A stretch of DNA of 64,000 nucleotides from Malachius bipustulatus (GCA_910589415.1 OU342633.1:39252210-39316209); one strand, 5' to 3'; shown: positions 1 through 11,984, counted from the stretch's first letter. The notes: generated from the sequence alone by a model not told the origin. Numbers and translations are program-made.

Positions 1-638
1 TTTATTTTAAATTGAAACACTCACGACAATACCACACATCACTAATAGTAATACGACACTATACTTGAACTTCAACTATATGACATAATCAGAGCGTTAG
101 CTCGTTAGCTGAAGATAGAAATGATACTTGTCGATAGGATACGATGTCGATAACACTTACATGACTGAAATTCCAACGGACTATGATTAATACTGAATCG
201 ACACTCTCTTTCTCTCTTCACTCCCTTCACTCTCTTCACCCTATTCTAATCTTATCTTATACTCTTTAGATATATATTATAGGATGTCGAGGTCTTAGTA
301 AAGGATAGTTTATTGTTTATATCTAAACAAGATAACATCTCGCTGTGCTTCTATGATGGTCACTTGATGTTTATCAATACCTATGTCTTATTTATCAGAT
401 TCGAGGTAGCTTTGAAATACATAAGTTGACATGTCAGATAGTCAGATTTTTTGAATGAAACCTTCCTTTACTTTACTAAGCCCTTACAGAGGAGAGATAA
501 GGAGGGTTTGGAGCAACTTGGAGCGATCATTTCTAGAGACAGATGCAGATGTCAAAATGTATTGCTTAGGTACGCCTAATAAGCCTAAAATAGAAATTTT
601 AACGTCATAAATCAGCCACTTGAATCAGGATTTAACAT
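1..638. other. no gene recognised; left flank of LTR element
   Basis: AT-rich sequence with a pyrimidine-rich tract around 203-242 (repeated CTCTT/CACTC motifs). No conserved frame or repeat partner elsewhere in the window was found. Confidence 0.5.
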
Positions 639-756
639 TGTAACGAAATCCAAGGCTTTCGTTGCTAATTATTATTATTTCATTATTAGAGGGGTTTATT
701 TGGAGTGATACAGTTTTTACGGCGGTGATAAACACGTCATCTCCGCCAGCACCGGC

Positions 757-765
757 TATATAAAG
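757..765 (+). promoter_or_regulatory. TATA box of LTR family A
   Basis: TATATAAAG in a GC-rich context (CCGGC precedes it). The sister LTR at 16654-17525 has a TATATAA motif at the corresponding place on its own strand (about 17400-17409), so the motif is conserved between copies. Confidence 0.6.
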
Positions 766-1415
766 AGTGCCAACTGAAGGACTGACCAGAGGATCCGAGG
801 TACTGACTCGCGAAAAACTCTCTCTCCTGGGTGAAATGAGCTCGGAGATCAGCTGGGGCATGTCGAGTGCACCCATCCAGTTTACATAGCCGGCTACAGT
901 AGGTCGATGAACTGTGCTGAACCTAACTGTAACCCGGTACCGAAAGCTCGACCAGAGTGGAGTGAACTCTGGCCGGCAACCGATCAGTATAGGGAATCAA
1001 CCGGCGCTGCATTGAGGTACCGGCTGATCCCTTCAGTCCCTACCCGGCCTGTATTGAGGGCCGGATCCAGTAACAGCCGTCCCGAGGTCATATTGAGGCA
1101 TCGGGAGCGGATTTTGTTCCAGGTAGCCCCGCCGTCGGAGAATATTTTCCCAGACAGCTCCCCGGCGCGTGTTCCGGAGATTAAGGCGATCGACACGCAC
1201 GGTGCGACTGCGAGCGGACTACTGGCGCTGAAGGTTCGGCCGTGAACTGATCGACGGTGGCAGCAGAGAACAACCAATCAGCTTAGCGTACGCCTCGACG
1301 CGGCTATCTGTGGCCAATCGGACCGACCGTGGAGGACGAGAGCCGGCCCACAGGATACATTAGTCATCAATATTAACATTGCCAGAATATATATGTGTAA
1401 ATAGGCATACTTGTA

Positions 1416-1421
1416 AATAAA
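1416..1421 (+). promoter_or_regulatory. poly(A) signal of LTR family A
   Basis: AATAAA about 90 bp before the LTR end. The sister copy has the same signal on the opposite strand near 16748-16753. Confidence 0.5.
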
Positions 1422-1516
1422 GATTATAATTTTTAATTGACTTGTCGCGGGTACAAAGGGGCGGATATCCATTCCTGGGAACTCACCTCTACCTTCAGAA
1501 AATCCCGTTACAAGAT

Positions 1517-1534
1517 TGGCGCCCAACGTATAAA
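1517..1534 (+). other. primer-binding site of LTR retrotransposon
   Basis: TGGCGCCCAACGT starts four bases after the LTR end. TGG followed by GC-rich sequence complementary to a tRNA 3' end is the normal minus-strand primer site of LTR retrotransposons. The identity of the primer tRNA cannot be settled by eye. Confidence 0.7.
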
Positions 1535-1627
1535 TTTAAACTATTCAGCCACAGCACCGCAGTACAGTACAGTCATAGGATCAGGAGACAGTAACGGAAT
1601 CGAACAGGAACAGAACCAGGACACAAG

Positions 1628-1744
1628 ATGGCCGACAGAACCAAGCAAAACAGAATCGCCGCATTAGAAGCCGAGGTAGCACGAATAAAACTGGCTCTCC
1701 AATCAGCAAGAGGACCGGCAGCGGCACCAGAAACCACCAGCTAG
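1628..1744 (+). CDS. truncated gag-like start, 38 residues
   Basis: The ATG at 1628 lies about 115 bp after the LTR, where the gag frame of an LTR retrotransposon should begin. The short product starts MADRTKQNRIAALEAEVA and continues with a charged heptad-like pattern (ALEAEVARIKLAL) suggesting a coiled coil, then an Ala/Pro-rich stretch, and stops at 1742-1744. Gag proteins are normally several hundred residues, so this is either a truncated gag or a short leader frame. Nothing further downstream resembles capsid, protease or reverse transcriptase. It is unlikely to be functional. Confidence 0.4.
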   Translation: MADRTKQNRIAALEAEVARIKLALQSARGPAAAPETTS

Positions 1745-1878
1745 GCACAACATAATAAAAAGACACAACGTAGGGCCACGTCAATGTTTGAAAATACACT
1801 ATAGATGAAGTATACCTATAACCCCACGGCCGAAATAACATGCAGGAACTGAGATTAAAGAAAAAAAAACATTTCAGC
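1745..1878. other. remnant of LTR element interior
   Basis: Short A-rich stretch after the gag-like stop; the retrotransposon similarity cannot be followed beyond about 1860. Confidence 0.35.
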
Positions 1879-1971
1879 GAAACGGCAAGCCGAAAGATCC
1901 GAACATTCCTCTTTGTCGATTCTCCACCAGTGAAAATGTTCGTCCAAACGTAAGTTTCTGCTTGCCGTTTC
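1879..1971. repeat. nested hairpin sharing arm sequence with 24448-24504
   Basis: Arm 1879-1895 pairs with 1955-1971 (16 of 17 positions), and an inner stem CGAACATT at 1900-1907 pairs with 1935-1942. The outer arms contain CGGCAAGC and GCTTGCCG, the same core as the hairpin at 24448-24504. Confidence 0.6.
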
Positions 1972-4957
1972 TAGGAAATTGATTTTTTTAGTAATATCAG
2001 TTACTGCACCTTAATTCGGCCGTGAGATATACATTTTGACTTTCTGCAATTCTGGTTCGGTAGCGATTGAATTTGTCGAGCCCACGGACCGAAACGACAG
2101 AATCACATTTTCGCTCTATTTTCTCTACTCAAGGAAAAAAAGCGGAAGAAAATTGTTATCAAGTGGTGAATCTTGGTGGTCATCTCATTAAGAAATAACA
2201 ATAGTTTTTTGTCAATCGCTTTAAACTTAGGGCGCCTCATGGGGTTTGAAAAAAAAAAAAGATTTCGCTATATCTGACCAAACCAATTATTACAACCAGA
2301 ATCCAAAGTCGGAGACCCTTCTTGGTAAATACTTTCTTGTCGTTACAGTAAATCCAGATCGTCTATCGTTTTATTCTCCCCGAAACGTTCGTTAACTCGC
2401 CTGTTAAATTTTAAGCGTTGTACTTTGGCGACGAATTGACGTGTAAAACTTTTACGTCCCCGAGGCTGAATGCTTATTCCAAATGTCAGACATCAAACTT
2501 GTGAATACTGGGTCGTTTCCTAAAAATCCTTCCTCGTATATCTATACCACCTCTTGCATTAGAGAACCATTCGTCATGTGCAGCGGAGGCGATAAACCTT
2601 CTCGCGTCTCTCTTCAGCATCCATAGATGGCCCCTCTGAGCGTCTATAAAATCCAGCCATAAAAACTGAAAAACTCCGACGAAACGACGCATAAACATTC
2701 GACAGCGATACCCTTAATGAGATTGGCTCTCTAGAGGAATTTTTAAATCCCACCGTAAACTTTACGCCCTGATTATTTCTAACACGGCGTCGAATGCGTC
2801 CGTAAGACGGCCGAGGAATGCGAGGGTAAAAAATAAACGAGAGTTGTCGATTATGGAAAAGGGAAGTTTTGACGTCTCTTGATGAGTTCCGACCCTCAGT
2901 TAAACGCTTATACAATAATATTGTGAGTTTACGGGATATTTTGAAAATTATTATTTTCAATATAATGAAAAGTAAAGCATGAAGTCTGTAAACCTTAAAG
3001 TCATCTTGAATTAAGATATCATAATTTTTTTATACGCCAGTTCTATTCAGGTGAAAGAGTTGAGGGAGAGGGGATAGTTCTAAACGTTTAAATTAAAATT
3101 GAGTAAGATCCCAAAAGAGAAATCTGGGACGTAAGCTCCAAAATAAATTTACACACATTTCCAGAATGAAACAAAAAATACAATTAGAAAAAGGAGTTCT
3201 TGGTCAGCTTTATAGAAACCGCATTTTTACATTCTCAAAGATAGCGAATTATCTCAGAAGGAGCGGCAAACCAAATGTCCTGTCTGAAGCCCCTATAGTC
3301 TCGGCTGGAAGTCTCAATAGGCAACGTAAGTCAATTACAGAGACAGGCAACGGGAACTTCGTTAAAGGCCTGCCAGATTTAAGTAAATAATTACCAAAAG
3401 TCTCCTCTGACTTCTCGCGTTGCTATTTACTACCTCTTTGCTAACAGATAAACCCCTAACCCTAATTTAGAAGATCCCGAAAAGCTTTCGCGACTTCCGA
3501 AGCGATCCAGACACATTGTAAATTCATCACCAAGGAAAGTGAATATCCTGGTCGATGGTTTTCCATTAAAGATAAGAATTGAGTTATCAACGAATCCCGA
3601 CATGTTTTATTTAAGCTCCGACTTAACAATTTTATCTCTCTATAATTATTACTGAGATTAGTAAACCGTGAATCTAGTAGGTACTAGTACGAGAAACTCC
3701 GCCATTTGAGCCGTTCTACTTCTATTTTTATCGACTTTAATTAAACAGTAAAGGGCTTTGGCTTTCCAAAGCTCATAATAGAAAGGAATTCTCGAGTAGT
3801 TTTCGAGAAGGAAATGCATTCGCGTCGAGTTAACAGTGCCCTTCATGACCATCCACGTTCTCGACAACCAAACGATTGTGGAGTGGAGTAAAATATTCAC
3901 ACCAAACTGGCGAGAAGTTTTGAAATTAACATCATGGTCCCGGTTAACTCTATCCAGATGAGCTTAGATTCATACACCGATTGGCCGTTTAGTTCGGACT
4001 GCACACTGTGGAGCGTATTTTCTTCTCAAACAACTTCACTTTGAACCTTTCAGAGAACAACTCGGCGTCCTTTTGGGCGGTTAAGATGCCGTATCGAGAC
4101 ACGTGATGGCTGATGCGAACGATATTCTAAATAAGCACGCGAGAGAAAGACTTTAAACATGCAAATGGCGTAATAAAAATGAAACAGCTCCCGGTTTACG
4201 TGTTTATTTATTCAAGCCGGAGAATTTTTTGAGAAAGACGATTTTACAGTACCGGAAGTTATGCTGGTGGTTATGTTAGGGTTCGGTGTTTTGTGGAATT
4301 AGCCATGTAAATCTTTTTAAACACACTATATAACCACTCCATATTTATTAGTGAAAGTAGAGTGAACATTTATATTTAGTCATTATTACAAGGGGTGTTT
4401 TTATACGTTTACGTAATCTTTAGGATCCAGAAAGAACTGTAATATTAAGGTTACAGTCTTGGGAAAAGCAGCAGGGCGTCGACCGTTCCTGCTTTCTATA
4501 AGAATTCTATGAATAAACTAATTCACCATAATAATGAAATTCATTTATAATTCTGGAATTACGGTCGAGATAATTTATATCACCTCGGTTTGCATATTTA
4601 TAAATAAATCAACTGCCTGAGGAACAGTCTTCAGTTTCGAGTTAGTGAGACTAGGTAGAAGATAAATACCGAATATAAATTAAAATATTAAAACTTTGGG
4701 TTAAAAATGTAAAAAATGTCAAGCTAAGTGTATAAGTATAAATAATTAGTGTGCAGTGTGTAAATAAACAGGTCGCTATTTTTCTCTAATTATTATTTTT
4801 TTGTTGAATTTGAAATTACTTTATTGTCGAACCTCTCAACAGAAATCCATTATTACAGTAGGTAACTATATAATCTGGAATACTTATAATAAGAAGGACA
4901 ATTATTTCCTTATTTGTAGACACTTAACTGTAGTATCTGGTATCATTGTCCTTAATA
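1972..4957. other. about 3 kb with no gene recognised
   Basis: AT-rich, apparently single-copy within this window. Short open frames (for example 2574-2960 minus, 3166-3390 plus, 3658-3900 minus) show no recognisable motif and are about what chance gives in such DNA. It could be intronic or intergenic. Confidence 0.5.
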
Positions 4958-5746
4958 CCCAAGTCAAGTTAGCCACGCTTCGGCCAGCCACGCTTTCGGC
5001 CAGGGGAAGGAATTCGATTAGATACATTTTTGGTCATTTTTTCACGTCTTAAATGGAAGATATTTGGTTTGTTTTTATTGATAATAAAATTAATAATTAG
5101 TAACATTTATTCGGACCTTTTTTAGCAAAAATTTTCAGTATTTTTTTCAGTTTCTTAAGTCCGTGGCCGAAAGCGTGGCTGGCCATTATTATGAATTTTC
5201 GGGATTTTGTGAGCTAAATTTCAGCAAAAATGATTTTTCAGTTTCTTCAGTCCGTGGCTGGTCATTATAATGAAATTTCGCACCTTTTTCAAAATATTCT
5301 CAACAAAAATTATTTTTCCAGTTTGTTTATGTCCGTCGCCGAAATCGTGAATGCGGCCAATATTTTTAAAATTTCTGTAATTTTTTAACAAAATTTCAGT
5401 AAAAATTAATTTTCAGTTCATTAAGTCCATCGCTGAAGGCGTGGCTGGCCATTATTTCAAAATTTCTGGCTTTTTTGAGCAGAATTTCACCAAAAGATAG
5501 TTTTTTCAGTTTATTAAGTCCATGACCAAAAGCGCGGCTAGCCATTATTATAAAATTTCGGATTTTTTACAAAATTTCAGCAAAAACAATTTTTCAGTTT
5601 CTTCAGTCCGTGGTCGAACCAGTGGCTGGTCATTATAATGAAATTTCAGGATTTCTTAAATAAAATTTGAGCAAAAACTATTTTTCCAGTTTATTAAGTC
5701 GTGACCGAAAGCGTGGCTGGCCGAAGCGTGGCTAACTTGACTTGGG
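4958..5746. mobile_element. TIR-bounded element filled with a ~90-bp tandem repeat
   Basis: The left end starts CCCAAGTCAAGTTAGCCACG and the right end carries its exact reverse complement, ending at 5746; the inverted ends extend about 45 bp through CTTCGGCCAGCCACGC. Between them is a tandem array (see 5157-5735). No coding capacity is seen. Target duplications are not clear. Best read as a non-autonomous DNA element of unknown superfamily. Confidence 0.65.
5157..5735 (+). repeat. tandem array, period about 90 bp, about 6.5 copies
   Basis: The landmark AGTCCGTGGCCGAAAGCGTG and variants recurs near 5159, 5250, 5331, 5425, 5518, 5606 and 5698, a spacing of about 80-94 bp. Each unit continues with GGCTGGCCATTAT, a TTTCAGCAAAAA stretch and a CAGTTT block. 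Copies are clearly diverged. Confidence 0.75.
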
Positions 5747-5935
5747 TGTCCCTAATCAGGAGAGTTTGCAGGAAAATTTCCAGGTGTGAGGATTAAAAAT
5801 TTTTAAAAGTTTTCTTCAGTCATTGTCCGATCCTGGATGTTTTATAGCGTAATTTATTCAGCAAAAAACCTTTCATATTCTAATCTAGACCTTGACGAAC
5901 CATTACACTTAAAGGTACTACAATAACACAGTTAT

Positions 5936-6390
5936 GGGACTCATGGGAAAAGAAACTAGAAATTCGTAGAATCTGCAAGATGGTGTCAATTTGAAAACAT
6001 CGAACCCCAACAACCCGCTGCTACCTATAAAGTTGAAAAAAATTCTGAAAGAGTCGATTGTATTTTGGAAGGGACACATGTTAATGTCAAAATTGACTGT
6101 CACCCTCTATCACCACGGACTCAACTAAAAATTTCAAATAGAAAAAGGCTCTATGGAAAAAAGGAACTCATGTAGAAACTAGAAATTAGTACAATCTGCG
6201 TCAAGATGGTGTCAATTTGAAAGCATCGATCCTCAACAACCCGCTACTACCTATAAAGGCGAACAAATCCCGAAACAGGTCGATTTTGTTTTCGAAGGGG
6301 ACTTAGGTATTTTAATTTACATTTTTTATCAACTCACGTTAAAAACTTCAAAGGGAAAGAGGGTCTTCATCATCCGTAACTCATCATTAG
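5936..6390 (+). repeat. tandem duplication of about 230 bp
   Basis: Two adjacent diverged copies (about 5936-6166 and 6167-6390) share GATGGTGTCAATTTGAAA, CAACAACCCGCT and CTACCTATAAAG in the same order and orientation. No coding potential is conserved between them. Confidence 0.65.
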
Positions 6391-7343
6391 AAAGTTCTTT
6401 TCAGGAGAATATTTTTTGTGCTTTTTTTAGAACTGTTCCCTCAGTATGTATTCAAAAAAGAAGAATTTTTTTTCTTGAAAGGATCATGATTTCGAAAGTC
6501 ATCCTGCAGTACTTATATGTCTTTCCAGAAAGATTCTCCTTATATAACGATCAAACTTGTATATCGCACGACTCCCCTCCCACCTTTTAAATAAATTTTT
6601 TCTTCTGTTTTTTTTTAAATGCTCGAAAAAACTTCTAAGTTCAGCAGGAAATCAGTGCTGTCTGTCTGTAATTCGCTATCAGTGCTGTCTATCTGAACGA
6701 GTCTTGCAATCGCTTTTGAGATAACTTCCCAAAGAGCTAGAGGTTTCAAACTTTATAAACATTGCTCAGAACTGGATGAAAATTCAATACTAACTCGCTT
6801 TTTTGTCTTCTAGTATGATGCGGTGCATATCTTACTAAATTTCAGACGAAAAAATATGTACTGGTGTTATTAGCTGCGATATTTGCGCGCTACTCAAAAC
6901 TAAAGAGACATAGCAGCGTCTATTTATAGATGTTCGACGACAGATGACTGTGATCTCATCAATATTTTTTTAAATTGATTGTAAAATTTCATACAAATAT
7001 AAAACTAAAAAGTAGAAATTAATTAATTCAATAAAAACAATATTTTAATACACGATCACATTTATAACGCGGACTAAAAAGTATAAAATAGTCATGGACA
7101 TACTCGTAAGATTTAAACGACAAGAGCAGAGCGCGTGCAATAGATAATGGTAAGTTTTGTAGAGAGTAAAGTTGATTTAAAGTAGGATGCCCCTACTAGG
7201 AGACATACAAAGTAGAATGACATTGAACGTGTCAAATTCGACTACTATTTCCATAGCTATTAAAAATTATTGCATACTTTTGTGGTAGGATTCTTCATGT
7301 TTACTTTGTTGAGTTTAAGTGGCCTTATTAGTCAATTATTATA
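6391..7343. other. no gene recognised
   Basis: AT-rich. A short imperfect direct repeat ATCAGTGCTGTCTRTCTG occurs twice near 6651-6695. Nothing else stands out. Confidence 0.45.
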
Positions 7344-8058
7344 CAGGGTGTACCATAAATACACCGACAAACTTTTTGGGGTAGTATGGGCGTCGAAACA
7401 AACATTTTTTGTCTCATATACATTTGTCCACAAACGCTTCGTTTTTGAGATACAATTTTTATTTCAATTTTTATTAAAAGGTATCTCAAACATTCTTTTG
7501 CCGATATTGTGGAAATTTGTGATATTTTTGTGTTATATATAAGTATATATTGTGTTATTTGCAGTAATAAGGAGCTCTTTTAGCCCAAGATAGGTTAAAA
7601 TTATTATTAAATCCAGTGGCGTCCAAGGAGGCACCCTCACCATTATTATTGCAATAAAAATGTACGTCACTGACTTTTTTGAAATTTTGATACCTTTTTC
7701 AGATAAAGCAACTAAAAATTAAACTTTTATGTGTTTTGACTTTTCTTCGTATTTGTTGTCGTTTTCGAGAAAAAAGTAAAAGCATGTCGATTTTAATTTT
7801 AATGATTTTATTTGATCAATTTTTCGACATGCATTGAAACGGCTTCTATTTATTTTTTCTCAAAAACTAAGTAAGAAAAAATGTCAGGAGACAAAAAAGT
7901 TGTATTTTTAGCTGCTCAACCTGCAACAAAGATAAAATTTCTAAACAACTCAATGGTTTCAACTTTTTGCATTTTCTGTGCAATAATGTTGGTGAGGGTG
8001 AAAAAAATAACCATAAAAATGTTTGTTGAATCGGTACCTATATTTATGATACACCCTG
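7344..8058. mobile_element. foldback/MITE-like element with TA-CAGGGTGTA ends
   Basis: It begins CAGGGTGTACCATAAATA after a TA and ends with the inverted TTTATGATACACCCTG before a TA. Interior parts include AGTGGCGTCC and a block resembling, in reverse orientation, the element at 31306-31860, so these are related copies. The 90-residue frame at 7270-7542 overlaps the left end and is not considered real. Confidence 0.65.
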
Positions 8059-8339
8059 TATAATTACATATATCCTTGCTATGACACTTAATCTGTCACT
8101 TTTGTCTTTGAAAAAGCGACAACGGCTACCTACTACTCATGATGTTCGTTTCTTGTATAGTTAAGACACTTTTCAAATTTTGTTCTTGTATTTTTTCCTG
8201 TCAAGGAGACCTCTTTTAAGTCTTTCAATTGCGCTTATTGAACTATTTTTGACAACCATAATGTTTTAAAATCGATGAACAGAATACGTCTCTTTTTTAC
8301 TTCGGACACAGGGGCTAGCTAAACCATCATTGTCATGTA

Positions 8340-8560
8340 TGTCGGATAACGTGTCGAGAGTGAGGTCCGGTTTGTCAGTATCGCAGCCGAGTGTCAGTTC
8401 TGGAGTCGAACACTTGTTTCTGAAGCGAGTGATTAATGTCGGCTATGGAGGCGGCGGCGGCATCATCATGTCTCCCGTTCATCATACGCCCGCCCGATAG
8501 AAAGCGAAGCCGGAGATCTCGCATCGGGAGGATCAGGAGGCGTTATCTCTAACCTTGTCT
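8340..8560 (+). other. GC-rich island with a short Arg-rich open frame
   Basis: In strongly AT-rich surroundings this stretch is GC- and CpG-rich and non-repetitive in the window. An ATG at 8445 opens 35 codons ending at 8552: four Ala codons after MEA-type start, then DRKRSRRSRIGRIRRRYL. This could be a promoter/first exon of an unseen gene or a decayed element. No domain is recognised and no splice junction can be assigned. Confidence 0.25.
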
Positions 8561-10831
8561 TGGAACGTCGAATCCAGAGATTGAAACGTTATTTTATTAA
8601 CATTTTTTCAAGGATTTTTTTATACAATGTCCTGGAAGACTAACAGCAATTTGTATAAATCGATATAACAACTCGAATTAGGAAAATCGGATGTGACAAG
8701 CAGACAACTCCCAGACTTTGCATAATGATTCCTTTTATATAGTACATACCTATACCGTATACGGAACTCTAATACATAGAAGTTGGATTCAGAAAGGCGT
8801 CGAAAAGAATTATTTTAAGAGGATTGGTGACTTTTAGGTAGGTACTCGACAAGGATTAAATAAAAACCTATGGATGAGAAAGGACTTATGGAGTCAACTG
8901 GTTCAAATCTTTTGAATTAATTCACACATTGACTATAACAATTATTCAAAGGTAACGTTGTTACCCCCCACAAAAGAAGGTTATGAAGGAAGATTATCCA
9001 TCTCTGTCAGTTTGTAACATTATCGATTCGCTTAATCTTTGTTTTACTCGTGGTTAACGGCTATTCATCGCGTTACTGACATCTTGTTAATTAAAACTGC
9101 ATCGCGCACGAGATTCTATGATATAGGAGAAAGCGGGTATTATTTAAAATACCGTGATCGGACATCTCTCTATCATCATGGTATTGACCGGTGGTATAAA
9201 GGGGGAAGGATTATATATATTGAGGAGAATCGCAATGAAGCGAGATATAGTAACAAACAATAATTTTGACTAATACTTGTATTATTGTTCAACTGTTTTT
9301 GGAACCCTTCACACTTCCTTGTTTAGCACAAAGTGATTAGACCCTTCTTCCAAGTTTACCACAATATTCAAAATACTTTTAGCTTGTAGTTCATACATTC
9401 AGACAAAAACCACTATAATTTTCATTAATATCATTACGAAGTTTTCACCCACAACCCCCCATTTGAATAATCCATTTCCGGTAGTTCTTGCCCGAATTAT
9501 ATTTATTTTGTATCCACATAGCCATTACAATAATCCCAGGACAATTTTTTATTGGTCAATGTATATCAGAAAGGAAAAGCTAAAGCCTGTAATATATTAG
9601 TGAACACATGCATTAGTAATATGTAAATGTAAATGTAATAGGAATATGCAAACAGCCATAAAATAATGGTGCTTTTATCTGACCTTACCAGTCCCGGCTT
9701 TCGATTAAAATCGGTCACGTTATAGGTAGGCGACAATTTTCTTGAGAACTGCACTCACTTGAAAAAAAAAGTAAACCCACCTAATAATGGCCATAAAAAA
9801 TATATTTTTATCTTCTTTATTTCTCCAACGATAATTTCCACTGCTTTATCAACACGCCTCCGGCGTTGCCATATCTCACCGTCGCCCTCCCTATAACTTA
9901 CCTACCCCATCCATAACTCGCGACTGGGGAGCAAACCGGGAGCGGCGGAGTCCCGGAGGCGGATGGATGATTTATCGAGAGGCGGCGTAGCTTTAGAACC
10001 GTCACAAACAGAACCTTTATATAATAATATATCTTTATATATTGACGGAAACCGCTGTGCATTAGGCATTATGCCCCATATCTATACCTGACGAGGCGAG
10101 AGGAAGGGGTAAAAGGTTAATGGTTGTCGGCCGGAGTGAGAGCTTCATTAGCGTGTCTTCAAGGACATGAAATAGGTCTTGTGGTAGGGGTGATATTGCG
10201 CTAATGAGCCGATACATGTCGCCAAGTGTCCGAAGCAATTTGCTCCTGTTATATAAGGGAGGAAGGGATAATGTAGCAACAATTACAAGCGAGAACAAAA
10301 GAAAATTTAGTCGATTAAATTGTAAGGCTACCTGGAAATTTAAAATTTAAATGCCGTTCTGGATAGAAAAGATTTCGAATTGATCTATTATTGACGCGTC
10401 TAGTTCTTCAAGCAATGGCTCTTAATATGAATGTTTATGAGGTAAAAGCCTACGTCTTTATTTACAGAATCTTTCCTTGCTTGAACTTATCCTATCCACA
10501 TAGGTAACTATAATGATAACAAAAAAATGGTAATGGATTAAAAGAATGGTACAAATCTAAGCAACGAAAAAAAAAGAACAAACAGTAGGTGCTGTATTAT
10601 TCTCTAATTTCTACGAACCAATAAAAAAGAGGGTTATTGCTTTCTCTCGTTCCAGTCCGGGAGCTCTTTAGATTTGTTCGCAACAGAACCAGACCGGAGA
10701 AAGCGTCACGACTTAATATCCCCTGCAAACTTGTTATAAATTTGACGTAATGTTATACTTCCTAAACTTGACATAGCCTTGCCCTACGTTGTGTAATTTT
10801 AATTTTTCAGACCATCCTAATCCTAAATATA
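8561..10831. other. no gene recognised
   Basis: Mostly AT-rich. Moderately GC-rich patches lie around 9850-9990 and 10070-10280, without recognisable coding motifs or repeat partners here. Short frames such as 9039-9263 (plus) and 10062-10298 (minus) have no identifiable domain. Confidence 0.45.
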
Positions 10832-11975
10832 CAGGGTGATTCATTAAGAATGGACAAAATGAAACAGGGTGATAGAGGACCTCAATACGCATCGATCTAG
10901 CCCCAATATGTGTCATGGTTTGGGAGTTATCATCATTCAAGTATATTTCCAGAAGAACCTGATTTTACATAGACAAAATTAAAAAAGTGATATTCACTGC
11001 TCAGATTCCATGCATTAATCCATCTCAATAAATTCTTGTAAGCAGGAATATTCTTTATAACACACCAATTCCTTTTAATGACCCCGAAGAAAAAATGTCC
11101 GCCAAGTCATAGGACCTTGGAGGTTGTAACGTACATTTCGTACGTACCGGCTAGATGTCGGTAACACAGAGACGACGGCAGGCGCGCGCAGTTCGTGAGT
11201 GACAGTGGTTGTTAGTGCATCGACCAACTCGAGTCGTAACCTCGACTGTCAAGTTGCAATGAGGTGCGTTTCAGCATCATACCTGCGTTTTCACGCTTTT
11301 TCTCTCCTGGAATTCGCTAAAGGAAGGTCGGTTCCGCAAAACACCTGAAGGTTCCTGAAATGGCGTCGTGAACTTTCACGTTAATTATTGTTAATTATTA
11401 TAAGCATCGCCCACGTTTTTGGCTTGCTTTTTCCAACGGATCACATTTTTACCTGGAGGCACATTTTTACCTGGAGTCCACATTTTTTGTTCCGGGAGGC
11501 TATCTTATTCCCGGAGGCACCTGCCTTTTCCGTGCCAAGCAGATTGTCCGGAGCCAAGCAAGAAGATCCAGGCCACTTCCAGCTAGACTTCTGAAGAGCC
11601 ATACGAAGCTAAGTGCCTTGTAAACATCATACCAAGTCATTCGACTAGCACCGCCCACTCTTGTTATTTTTTTTACTATCTGTTAACCGTGCTCAAGAGT
11701 GTGGTATTCATACTTGTGATATTTTATATTTTAATAAAGAGAACCTGTTATTCTGCTGACCCGCTTGTTATTGTTGACCCTCTTGGACTAGCGACTCAAC
11801 CTACGACCCTTGTTTTCGTGTCTCATGCTCTCAGCGACTATTTTTCCCCTCTAAGGGTTAAATAGTTCGTTTCAAGGTCATGTTATCGGTCCTACGCCCC
11901 CAATCCACTTGTCAATCCACTCACATTTTATCGCGTAATGGCTTGGAGCTCCATCATTTTGGTAGAGGAATAGAG
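10832..11975 (-). pseudogene. Tc1/mariner-superfamily transposase remnant (minus), split by a solo LTR
   Basis: Reading the minus strand from 11975, a transposase core appears: QNDGAPSHYA, then WIGGVGPIT, then PPRSYDL. The family usually shows DGAPPHYA followed by WIGRRGPIEWP and PRSPDLTPLDFFLWG. The solo LTR 11125-11874 with AGGT duplications interrupts the frame inside the PPRS motif. Downstream, the C-terminal part continues below 11120 with frameshifts and stops, to an end at 10832 whose sequence TA-CAGGGTGATTCATTAAG looks like the transposon terminus. The N-terminal half is missing. An inverted second copy follows at 11985. It is a dead element. Confidence 0.65.
11125..11874 (+). mobile_element. 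solo LTR, Gypsy-type, family D (intron-less copy)
   Basis: 750 bp beginning TGTAACGTACATTTCG and ending GTTCGTTTCA, flanked by a 4-bp duplication AGGT (11121-11124 and 11875-11878). A poly(A) signal AATAAA lies at 11733. The related LTR at 41824-42842 is 1019 bp; most of the difference is a 252-bp block with GT...AG ends that is absent here. Four degenerate CTGGAGG-type units occur around 11448-11515. No internal region flanks it, so it arose by recombination between two LTRs. Its small open frames are not genes. Confidence 0.85.
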
Positions 11976-11984
11976 ATGATCCTA

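Larger units (their letters stand above)
639..1512 (+). mobile_element. 5' LTR of a Gypsy-type LTR retrotransposon (family A)
   Basis: The 874-bp block begins TGTAACG and ends CCGTTACA. It has a TATA box near 757, a poly(A) signal near 1416, and a primer-binding-like TGGCGCCCAACGT four bases after its end. A diverged copy of the same family lies at 16654-17525 on the minus strand, and matching the two fixes both ends. GC content is well above the surroundings. Because the primer-binding site and a gag-like start follow, this is the left LTR of an element whose remaining interior and right LTR are missing from the window. The small open frames inside it on both strands are unlikely to be genes. 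Assignment to Gypsy rests on the 4-bp duplication around the sister copy. Confidence 0.85.

Noticed and set aside
907..1277. 112- and 97-residue frames on both strands in a GC-rich stretch
   Set aside because: They lie wholly inside an LTR defined by its matching copy at 16654-17525.
4958..5746. CRISPR-like array
   Set aside because: Units are about 90 bp, diverged and contiguous, without regular short direct repeats and unique spacers; the context is eukaryotic.
10734..10940. 68-residue minus frame with a plausible start
   Set aside because: It overlaps the CAGGGTGATTCATTAAG terminus of the dead transposon.
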